From: Planktothrix sp. UBA8402
Lineage (GTDB): Bacteria > Cyanobacteriota > Cyanobacteriia > Cyanobacteriales > Microcoleaceae
Length of the DNA: 5,982 nt
Direction: 5' to 3'
Assembly (NCBI GenBank): GCA_003456035.1
Contig: DMPJ01000424.1
Coordinates: forward strand, 1,935-7,916
Shown here: one piece after another, positions 1 to 4,058 of the stretch
How positions within the stretch are numbered: the stretch's first letter is position 1
Layout: every line of letters starts with the position of its first letter
Position numbers and translations under genes: made by a program
Notes under the pieces: generated by a model
The model's input: the letters and a program-made list of their open reading frames with translations, nothing else
Databases searched by the model: none
What the model was told of the DNA's origin: nothing

Positions 1-396
1 GAAGCGGATTATGATATCAATCAAATGCGCGATCGCAAACATCAGTTAGAACAAGAACGAGATATGGTTGTTGAAAAACGTTTATTTGCTCATCGCGCTG
101 AAGTTGCTGATCTACCGAATCAATTCCCCATTCCTGAAGTTAATGTTACGGGTTTGAGTCCCCAACAAATTAAGGAAAAGGAGGAAAGAATTAAACAGCA
201 AAAAGCTATTTGGGTACAGCAAAAAACGGCTGAATTAAAAGCCAATTTAGAGCAAGATTTAAAAATAATCGCTCACCGTTATGAAACCCAAATCAAGCAA
301 TGTGAGGAAGACGTGACAGAAGCTGAGAAGCGCTATCATGAGGGATATGATCGCTGGCAAGAAAAAGACGACGAACCGAGAAGTGACATGGCTTAA
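1..396 (+). CDS. charged coiled-coil protein, 3' end only (5' partial), function unknown
   Basis: The frame is open from the first base and ends at TAA 394-396, so the true start lies outside the window; the ATG at 25 is only the first in-frame Met. The visible 131 residues are very rich in Glu, Lys, Gln and Arg. They read as two helical stretches, about residues 1-38 and 58-122, separated by a proline-containing segment (LPNQFPIPEVNVTGLSPQQ). The second stretch has the heptad-like spacing of a coiled coil and ends in an acidic, polar tail. No membrane segment, catalytic motif or family signature is visible, and I do not recognise the family. A structural or scaffolding role is only a guess from composition. 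A separate promoter follows it, so it is probably not in one operon with the next gene. Codon use and A+T content resemble the neighbours. One HIP1 octamer lies inside it (29-36). Confidence 0.75.
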   Translation, partial: EADYDINQMRDRKHQLEQERDMVVEKRLFAHRAEVADLPNQFPIPEVNVTGLSPQQIKEKEERIKQQKAIWVQQKTAELKANLEQDLKIIAHRYETQIKQCEEDVTEAEKRYHEGYDRWQEKDDEPRSDMA

Positions 397-432
397 AAGC
401 ATTGAGATAGGATTAGGCAAGGGGGTGCTTTT
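395..432. repeat. 7-bp perfect inverted repeat between the first two genes
   Basis: AAAAGCA (395-401) and TGCTTTT (426-432) are perfect complements around a 24-nt loop. The left arm starts inside the stop codon of the upstream gene, and the right arm ends in TTTT inside the spacer of the next promoter. It might act as a weak terminator for the upstream transcript. The stem is short and A+T-rich and the loop is long, so this is tentative. Confidence 0.25.
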
Positions 433-442
433 CGGGTATAAT
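414..442 (+). promoter_or_regulatory. sigma-70-type promoter of the sigma-like/DUF1822 unit
   Basis: A perfect -10 hexamer TATAAT (437-442) is preceded, at the ideal 17-bp spacing, by TAGGCA (414-419), which matches four of six bases of TTGACA. Transcription would start near 449, leaving a leader of about 25 nt before the ATG at 475. It is the best promoter match I see for this gene pair. Confidence 0.6.
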
Positions 443-474
443 CCCAGCATCCCTATTTTTAATTCCTGCCCATT

Positions 475-1179
475 ATGGATGATGCCTCGTTGTGCCAATT
501 GATTCGAGACGCTTTGCGCTCCCCTGAACAGGCAGAGGCACTAGCAATAGTGATCGACCAATTGCCAAAAATCAAGAACTATCTTGGTAAAGGTTGGCTA
601 CCTTATTATAATCAAGCTTTGCCAACGACGGAAAGAGATGTTCAGCGAAATATTAGTCGGTTTCCGCAAATGTATCGGTTAGATATGGAAGTTATAAATT
701 GCAAAAATCCGTCTGAAGCTGCTCTCGTTAGCGAATGCTTTATTAAATGGGTAGTAATGATTTTAAAACGAGATTGTCATGATGTGAAGCGTCGGCGAAT
801 TCGGGAACCTATAATTGTTAGTATGGGCGATCGCAAAGGAGGAGAAGACAGTTTAACAATAGAAGAAACAATAGCTGATGATTTAACTCTTACTGGCACA
901 GGGAAACTTATAGAAGAAGAACGTCGCTTTTTAAGTAATCAAATTAGGTGTTACATTGAAGAAGATCCTGAAATGAGATTGAGAAACTGTCACCCGCGTA
1001 ATCGTCCTAATACTAACTGCCAAATTCTCAGTCAGAAGCTACTACTGGCAGAACCTCGTTTTACCCCCAGACAAGTTGCTAGAGAGCTAGATGTTCCCGA
1101 ACAAACAGTTTATGATCGCTGGCGAAACTACTGTTTACCTTTACTGAAACAAATTGCTAGAGAATTAGGATTTCAATAG
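475..1179 (+). CDS. cyanobacterial sigma-70-like factor (DUF1822-associated family)
   Basis: This 234-residue protein resembles a cyanobacterial family annotated as 'sigma-70 family RNA polymerase sigma factor'. The C-terminal third is the most typical part: an IEEDP...NRPNTNCQIL block (about 161-185), then a helix-turn-helix like sigma region 4 (about 196-225, FTPRQVARELDVPEQTVYDRW), ending LLKQIARELGFQ. The N-terminal half has a looser region 2-like segment (about 41-106) with a basic end (KRRR, 105-108), where promoter -10 contacts would be expected. The acidic, polar stretch 112-150 looks like a linker. There is no membrane segment, so it should act in the cytoplasm. The start at 475 fits the family's N-terminus and lies about 25 nt from a good promoter; no Shine-Dalgarno is seen. 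A DUF1822 gene follows 11 nt downstream, the usual partner of this family as I remember it. Sigma activity is inferred, and it could instead be a DNA-binding regulator that kept only part of the sigma fold. Confidence 0.8.
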   Translation: MDDASLCQLIRDALRSPEQAEALAIVIDQLPKIKNYLGKGWLPYYNQALPTTERDVQRNISRFPQMYRLDMEVINCKNPSEAALVSECFIKWVVMILKRDCHDVKRRRIREPIIVSMGDRKGGEDSLTIEETIADDLTLTGTGKLIEEERRFLSNQIRCYIEEDPEMRLRNCHPRNRPNTNCQILSQKLLLAEPRFTPRQVARELDVPEQTVYDRWRNYCLPLLKQIARELGFQ

Positions 1180-1182
1180 GAG
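1178..1182 (+). promoter_or_regulatory. Shine-Dalgarno of the DUF1822 gene overlapping the upstream stop
   Basis: AGGAG (1178-1182) sits 8 nt before the ATG at 1191 and shares bases with the TAG stop (1177-1179) of the sigma-like gene. This fixes the start of the DUF1822 gene and suggests that the two genes are translated from one mRNA, possibly coupled. Confidence 0.7.
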
Positions 1183-1190
1183 TTAAAACC

Positions 1191-2525
1191 ATGTATTCAA
1201 TAGAAAACCACTGCTTAACAATTACTTTGAGTCGAGAAAACCATCTACTAGCTCGTCAGTTTTCTCTACAGCAAGACTCTGTAGAAAAAGGAAAACAAGT
1301 TTACTTGAATACCTTAGCTGTCTGTGCAGTTCAGAGTTTCTTAGACTGGATGGGAATTGAAACTGAATTGAACCAAGGTGACAGTTGGAATTCGGTAGTA
1401 CGGTGTTTCCATAATGTAGCGGATTTAGTAATTCCCAATTTAGGTAAACTCGAATGTCGTCCGGTTTTACCGGAGGAAACAGTTATTATTTTACCGCCAG
1501 AGGTAACTGAGGATAGAATTGCTTATATTGCCGTTCAATTTCAAGAACAATTGAACGAGGTACAATTATTGGGATTTTATCCGGCAATAGACCCAGAAAC
1601 ATCACCTAAAGAAATAAAAATTACTAATTTTCAGCCAATAGAAACATTGATTGATTATTTTGATCGCCTAGAATCAGCTTTGGATTTTTTTCAGAGTAAT
1701 GATCCAGTTACGGAAAAAGTTAAAACCCGACTCGCAGAACAACCTCTAACAGAAATTATTGCTGGACTTGAACGAATTTGCCGCGACTATCCCAAGGAAA
1801 AATGGCGTTATGCTGGGGCTGAATTTTTAGCGCGTTGTGTTCCAGTTGAAGCCGGAACTTCTTGGCGAGGTAGAGGTTCTAATATTAATCGAGATGATGA
1901 CTCGAATCAACAAGAATGGCAAGAATTAGCGGAAGAATTACTAAACAAATTAGATGAAATTTGGAACGAGGGAACCGATGCTGTGCCGGAAACTAAAGTT
2001 ACAAATCAACCGTTACCTCAACCAATGATTAATGCTGAATTTAACACCATTCCCCCAGAATTTATTAGTTTACCTGACTGGTTACAACCGAATCAGATTC
2101 AACTAAACGGTAATTTTGTGGCTTTAGAAAGCTTCTTACAAAATTTAGTCGGAAATTTGGTTTTTAGATATGCGACTGCACCCCGTTCTCGGAGTGCAGA
2201 AACCGAAGATATATTAGAGAGCATCAGTGGAATTCGACAATTTAAACTAGCAGAATATCCCTTAGCATTGGTTTTAGCCTATCAAGTAGAAACGGAGGAA
2301 CAACGCACAATTATTGCCCGATTATATCCTAATGGTGAAGATGCTTATTTACCTCCTGATCTGAAATTAACCGTTTTAGAGGATACGGAAGTAGTGTTTT
2401 TAGAGGCAATATCTCGCAGTGCAGATAATTGGATTCAATTAGAGTTTCAGGGAGAACCTGGAGAACATTTTAGTATTAAAATAGAACTGGGAGATATCAG
2501 CATCATGGATAATTTTATGATCTGA
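1191..2525 (+). CDS. DUF1822 family protein
   Basis: This 444-residue protein is a full-length member of the cyanobacterial DUF1822 family, whose biochemical role is not known to me. The N-terminal block has the family pattern: VYLNTLAV (38-45), DSWNSV (64-69), a VADL...LGKLECRPVLP stretch (76-94), and LPPEV..DRIAYIAVQF...VQLLGF (101-129). The C-terminal block is equally typical: LYPNGEDAYLPPDLKLTVL (378-396) and NWIQLEFQGEPGEHFSIKI (413-431), ending NFMI. Between them lies a less conserved middle. It contains a helical part (about 185-215), an Arg/Asn/Asp-rich loop (224-240) and a Pro-rich linker (265-300). No transmembrane segment or signal peptide is seen, so it is probably cytoplasmic. 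It follows the sigma-like gene by 11 nt and has a good Shine-Dalgarno, so the two are very likely co-transcribed. Such pairing makes a regulatory or partner-protein role plausible, but that is inference. The next gene downstream is separated by repeats and has its own promoter. Confidence 0.85.
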   Translation: MYSIENHCLTITLSRENHLLARQFSLQQDSVEKGKQVYLNTLAVCAVQSFLDWMGIETELNQGDSWNSVVRCFHNVADLVIPNLGKLECRPVLPEETVIILPPEVTEDRIAYIAVQFQEQLNEVQLLGFYPAIDPETSPKEIKITNFQPIETLIDYFDRLESALDFFQSNDPVTEKVKTRLAEQPLTEIIAGLERICRDYPKEKWRYAGAEFLARCVPVEAGTSWRGRGSNINRDDDSNQQEWQELAEELLNKLDEIWNEGTDAVPETKVTNQPLPQPMINAEFNTIPPEFISLPDWLQPNQIQLNGNFVALESFLQNLVGNLVFRYATAPRSRSAETEDILESISGIRQFKLAEYPLALVLAYQVETEEQRTIIARLYPNGEDAYLPPDLKLTVLEDTEVVFLEAISRSADNWIQLEFQGEPGEHFSIKIELGDISIMDNFMI

Positions 2526-2528
2526 TAA

Positions 2529-2607
2529 CAGGTGTCAGGTGTCAGGTGTCAGGATTAACAAAAACAACTCTTTAACCTGAAACCCGAAACCCGAAACCCG
2601 ACACCTG
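2529..2607. repeat. two facing heptanucleotide tandem arrays (STRR type)
   Basis: The left array has three perfect CAGGTGT units (2529-2549) plus a partial CAGG (2550-2553). After a 22-nt A+T-rich spacer comes the right array: CCTGAAA, CCCGAAA, CCCGAAA, CCCGACA and a final CCTG (2576-2607). The right units are diverged complements of the left ones, so the outer ends (CAGGTGTCAGG and CCCGACACCTG) can pair with one mismatch. A transcript could fold into a long imperfect stem just after the DUF1822 stop codon. Short tandem heptamers of this kind are known from filamentous cyanobacteria. The array may dampen read-through, but no T-tract follows, so I do not call it a terminator. Confidence 0.8.
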
Positions 2608-2614
2608 CTATAAT
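2606..2614 (+). promoter_or_regulatory. extended -10 promoter element adjoining the heptamer array
   Basis: TGC-TATAAT (2606-2614) is a perfect -10 hexamer with the TGn extension. The TG comes from the last CCTG repeat unit. At 17-bp spacing the -35 position reads GAAACC, which is poor, as is common for extended -10 promoters. Transcription would begin near 2621 and give a leader of about 74 nt before the ATG at 2695. Confidence 0.45.
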
Positions 2615-2694
2615 CGCTTCTTTCAATTTTCTGCATAACTTTCAATTCGGGTAACGATAAATAGGCATCAGACAAAAATACAAGGAGTTTTAAT

Positions 2695-2958
2695 ATGGCT
2701 GCTTCCGAAATTGTCATGCACCGGATGTTTGTCGAAATCGTTGCCCAGTATCACCCCTTTGCTGAGTATGTCGGTTATCAAGAGGCTGAAGATGGATTTA
2801 TTATCTGCTATCGAGGCGCTAATGGGGAACAATATATGGCAATTGATACAGAAGGGAATATATTAGGAGATACCACGATGGGAACAACAAGAACAATGGG
2901 AATTGTAGCTATCAGTGCCGCGATTATCGGTGCAATGTTTGGGGGTTCAAATTCCTAG
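2695..2958 (+). CDS. small single-span membrane protein, function unknown
   Basis: This encodes 87 residues. The start is well supported by AAGGAG (2682-2687) 7 nt before the ATG; the internal Met codons 8 and 11 have no comparable site. The N-terminal 60 residues form a soluble, acidic part with several aromatic residues (HPFAEYVGYQ, FIICYRGANGEQYMAIDTEGN) that could make a small beta-rich fold. Residues about 68-83 (MGIVAISAAIIGAMFG) are a hydrophobic, Gly/Ala-rich segment able to span the membrane once, followed only by GSNS. The layout suggests a C-tail-anchored protein with the soluble part probably in the cytoplasm, although a buried hydrophobic helix in a complex is also possible. I do not recognise the family. 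It is separated from the DUF1822 gene by repeats and probably has its own promoter, so a shared function should not be assumed. Confidence 0.7.
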   Translation: MAASEIVMHRMFVEIVAQYHPFAEYVGYQEAEDGFIICYRGANGEQYMAIDTEGNILGDTTMGTTRTMGIVAISAAIIGAMFGGSNS

Positions 2959-2963
2959 CTACG

Positions 2964-3062
2964 TCAAAGGAAAAGAGAGATAGCTTCATCGAATAAAGCG
3001 GCTGCAAAAGCTTCATCTCTTTGAACTCGTGCATTAACTGTTTCTTTAAAATCTCTAGTATC
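2964..3062 (-). pseudogene. N-terminal remnant of an antitoxin-like regulator
   Basis: Read on the minus strand from 3062 to the TGA at 2964-2966, the frame encodes DTRDFKETVNARVQRDEAF followed by AAALFDEAISLFL. This closely resembles the N-terminal part of a family of small helix-turn-helix antitoxins. Family members run on after 'LFL' with segments like NGE...ARLILRDLVNATIGFE; here the frame stops at once and none of that follows. No ATG, GTG or TTG lies in frame next to the remnant, where the family begins M..LTRDF; instead the palindrome AGAAACCCGGTTTCT (3063-3077) directly abuts it. So the start and the DNA-binding half are both missing. No toxin gene is next to it. I take it as a decayed toxin-antitoxin relic. 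A very short active peptide is unlikely without a start codon. Confidence 0.6.
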
Positions 3063-3077
3063 AGAAACCCGGTTTCT
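3063..3077. repeat. perfect palindrome AGAAACCCGGTTTCT
   Basis: Seven bases pair perfectly with seven around one central C. I recall similar GAAACCSGGTTTC palindromes as frequent dispersed repeats in genomes of Oscillatoria-like cyanobacteria, but copy number cannot be judged here. It sits exactly at the 5' border of the antitoxin remnant, so it may mark the break point of that gene. Confidence 0.5.
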
Positions 3078-3215
3078 ATTCTTCCTGGGGTCAAGGTTTG
3101 GGAACAGAATTAGCTTTAGCTAATTTAGACTATAGGTTTAATAAACTGTTGTGCATTTAAACTGTACATTCACTTATTATATCATTGAGCGATCGCAATA
3201 CTTAACTGACTTTTA

Positions 3216-3236
3216 GTCAACTGTCAACCGTCAACC
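3216..3236. repeat. heptamer tandem array GTCAACY x3
   Basis: Three units follow directly on each other: GTCAACT (3216-3222), GTCAACC (3223-3229) and GTCAACC (3230-3236). The unit length equals that of the arrays at 2529-2607 but the sequence differs. It adjoins the T-tract of the gif terminator on the side away from the genes. Confidence 0.6.
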
Positions 3237-3271
3237 ATAAAAATATCCCCACTTGCTCAGGCAAAGCGGGG
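3236..3271 (-). terminator. rho-independent terminator after the gif pair
   Basis: On the minus strand a stem of CCCCGCTTTGC against GCAAGTGGGG, with one bulged base and one mismatch, closes a CTGA loop (hairpin 3247-3271). It is followed by ATATTTTTAT (3237-3246). The hairpin lies about 49 nt beyond the stop codon of the distal gif gene. On the + strand no T-tract follows, so it works in the gif direction only. Confidence 0.75.
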
Positions 3272-3320
3272 GCATTGATTGATTCATGGTGAATTTACCG
3301 TTATCTCAATAACAACTCAA

Positions 3321-3509
3321 TTAACTCATGGACGAGCCACTACGGTCATAGCTGCTAACGCTGTCCGTGGGTTTGCCTTGAATCGTTGAGACATCACCGG
3401 GTTCTGTACCCACTTCATCGGAAACCCGATTTAACATTGATTGTTGACGGTTTTTAATTACTTGATGATGACGCATCATTAAAGCCCGAGCTTGATTTTG
3501 AGTATTCAT
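3321..3509 (-). CDS. gifA: glutamine synthetase inactivating factor IF7 (GifA), distal copy
   Basis: This 62-residue basic protein matches my memory of the cyanobacterial IF7 family. These small, largely unfolded proteins bind type I glutamine synthetase and inactivate it when ammonium is plentiful. The hallmark N-terminal segment is present (TQ.QARALMMRHH..IKNRQQS, residues 3-24). The three arginines reported as needed for binding are at the expected positions, R8, R21 and R28. A conserved TIQGKP follows (42-47), and the tail ends YDRSGSSMS. There are no Cys or Trp residues and no hydrophobic core, which fits disorder. AGGAG (3519-3523) lies 9 nt before the ATG. It lies 90 nt downstream of a paralog with which it shares 44 of about 63 aligned residues. 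I see no NtcA box of its own, so it probably depends on the upstream promoter. In Synechocystis, gifA is also controlled by the small RNA NsiR4 through its leader; whether that holds here cannot be seen. Confidence 0.85.
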   Translation of the reverse strand: MNTQNQARALMMRHHQVIKNRQQSMLNRVSDEVGTEPGDVSTIQGKPTDSVSSYDRSGSSMS

Positions 3510-3574
3510 AATTTGTTTCTCCTGTGTTTAAAATTGAATGGTTTTTTGTTAAAGTTTTCTTAACCAAAATATTA

Positions 3575-3601
3575 AGAAAGATGACAATTATTAATCTTTC
3601 T
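3575..3601 (-). promoter_or_regulatory. hairpin overlapping the stop codon of the proximal gif gene
   Basis: AGAAAGAT (3575-3582) and ATCTTTCT (3594-3601) are perfect complements around an 11-nt loop. Read in the gif direction, the stem begins within the TAG stop (3600-3602) and is followed by TAATATTTT. It could be a weak terminator or a 3' end stabiliser that sets the ratio of the two gif products. The stem is A+T-rich, so the effect may be mild. Confidence 0.4.
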
Positions 3602-3791
3602 AGCTCATTGTGGCATTGCTGCGATCATAGTTGCTGGCAGAATGGGCGCTGGGTTTGCCTTGAATCGTGGTTGGATCACAGGGTTCTATACCTACTTGAT
3701 CTGAAACTCGGTTCAGTAAGGACTGTTGACGATTTTTGATGGTGTGGTGGTGACGCATCATTAAAGCGCGAGCTTGATCTTGAGTACCCAT
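3600..3791 (-). CDS. gifA: glutamine synthetase inactivating factor IF7 (GifA), promoter-proximal copy
   Basis: This 63-residue paralog of the 3321-3509 product has the same layout. It carries TQDQARALMMRHH..IKNRQQS (3-24), the binding arginines R8, R21 and R28, TIQGKP (42-47) and a YDRS tail. Differences gather at residues 16-17, 35-41 and 48-53. This copy has a cysteine at position 38 where the other has glycine. By family knowledge it binds and inactivates type I glutamine synthetase, and NtcA represses its gene when nitrogen is short. That fits the sequence: a full NtcA box (3870-3885) covers the presumed -35. AGGAG (3801-3805) lies 9 nt before the ATG. The leader of about 55 nt can form a small 5-bp hairpin (3814-3833). 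I do not see the conserved elements of the glutamine riboswitch (glnA RNA) known from gifB leaders. At 63 residues it is far shorter than IF17 (GifB), so IF7 is the better name. Confidence 0.87.
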   Translation of the reverse strand: MGTQDQARALMMRHHHTIKNRQQSLLNRVSDQVGIEPCDPTTIQGKPSAHSASNYDRSNATMS

Positions 3792-3813
3792 GAGTTTGTT
3801 CTCCTAAATAAAT

Positions 3814-3833
3814 AGCCTAAAAAATAAAAGGCT
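3814..3833 (-). promoter_or_regulatory. small hairpin in the gif leader
   Basis: AGCCT (3814-3818) and AGGCT (3829-3833) pair around a 10-nt A+T loop in the presumed 5' untranslated leader, about 8 nt upstream of the Shine-Dalgarno. The stem has five pairs, so any role in translation control or small RNA binding is speculative. Confidence 0.25.
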
Positions 3834-3852
3834 GTTTTGGTCTTCAATTTCT

Positions 3853-3858
3853 AATATA
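3853..3858 (-). promoter_or_regulatory. -10 element of the gif promoter
   Basis: On the minus strand TATATT (3853-3858) matches five of six bases of TATAAT. The 17-bp spaced -35 position (3876-3881) falls inside the NtcA box and reads ATGTAG, a poor match. Transcription would start near 3846, leaving a leader of about 55 nt to the ATG at 3791. Confidence 0.5.
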
Positions 3859-3869
3859 ACAGAACATTC

Positions 3870-3885
3870 TGTAGTCTACATTACA
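3870..3885 (-). promoter_or_regulatory. NtcA-binding box
   Basis: TGTA-N8-TACA is the complete palindromic form of the NtcA consensus GTA-N8-TAC (core 3871-3884). Its centre lies about 31 bases upstream of the predicted start near 3846, over the -35 position. This suits repression rather than activation, for which centres near -41 are usual. NtcA repression of gif genes under nitrogen shortage is established in Synechocystis. Confidence 0.75.
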
Positions 3886-3925
3886 AAATGCCCTAAATTA
3901 ATAAATCTTTACATTTTTCTTAGAA

Positions 3926-4047
3926 TCGTAGTAAGCCCTTCAGGGCTTTCTTCCCTAGACTCAGCAGCAAAACCTAACACGAATAACAAGAGATTAAATT
4001 TATTAGCGTTAGGTTTGGGGGATTAAGCCCTGAAGGGCTTACTACGA
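3926..4047. mobile_element. MITE-like palindromic element, 122 bp
   Basis: The two ends (3926-3948 and 4025-4047) are perfect inverted repeats of 23 bp. Each end also contains its own hairpin, AAGCCCT-TC-AGGGCTT and its complement. Inside is a second nested perfect pair, AAACCTAAC (3970-3978) and GTTAGGTTT (4008-4016), and then AATAA/TTATT (3982-3986, 4000-4004). The whole unit can therefore fold as one long stem or as separate hairpins. It has no coding capacity, which is typical of non-autonomous elements mobilised in trans. I see no clear target-site duplication at its borders. It lies 11 bases past the GH57 stop codon and about 40 bases upstream of the NtcA box. Its end hairpins might also stop or slow GH57 transcripts, although no good T-tract follows. 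Confidence 0.6.
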
Positions 4048-4058
4048 AGTATTACCCA

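Larger units (their letters stand above)
2959..3320. other. gene-poor region with a gene remnant, palindromes and repeats
   Basis: No intact gene is visible in these 362 bases. In order they hold: an antitoxin-like remnant on the minus strand (2964-3062); the palindrome AGAAACCCGGTTTCT (3063-3077); a perfect 8-bp hairpin with a 2-nt loop, AATTAGCT-TT-AGCTAATT (3108-3125); a HIP1 octamer (3189-3196); three heptamers (3216-3236); and the minus-strand terminator of the gif genes (3236-3271). The mixture looks like a site that collects debris between two oppositely oriented gene groups. The 2695-2958 gene and the gif genes converge here, so the hairpin at 3108-3125 could help to end the + strand transcript, although it lacks a T-tract. 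Confidence 0.6.

Noticed and set aside
2529..2607. Possible CRISPR array
   Set aside because: Units are seven bases long and adjoin each other without spacers; no cas gene is present.
2535..2717. 60-codon minus-strand frame over the heptamer arrays
   Set aside because: Much of it is translated repeat and it runs over the start of the 2695 gene; no ribosome site is seen.
3059..3160. Open + strand frame of 33 codons ending in a stretch like GTELALANLDYRF
   Set aside because: It has no start codon or ribosome site, its first part is only the translated palindrome, and its middle codons cover a perfect hairpin (3108-3125).
3524..3739. 71-codon + strand frame opposite the gif genes
   Set aside because: It is antisense to a well-supported IF7 gene and its control region and has Cys/Trp-rich composition typical of a shadow frame.
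3321..3791. Tandem precursor peptides of a ribosomally made natural product
   Set aside because: The two small genes lack a leader/core boundary and modifying enzymes nearby, and both keep the IF7 binding arginines.
3792..3846. Glutamine riboswitch in the gif leader
   Set aside because: The leader is short and A+T-rich and lacks the conserved junction elements of glnA RNA; only a 5-bp hairpin is seen.
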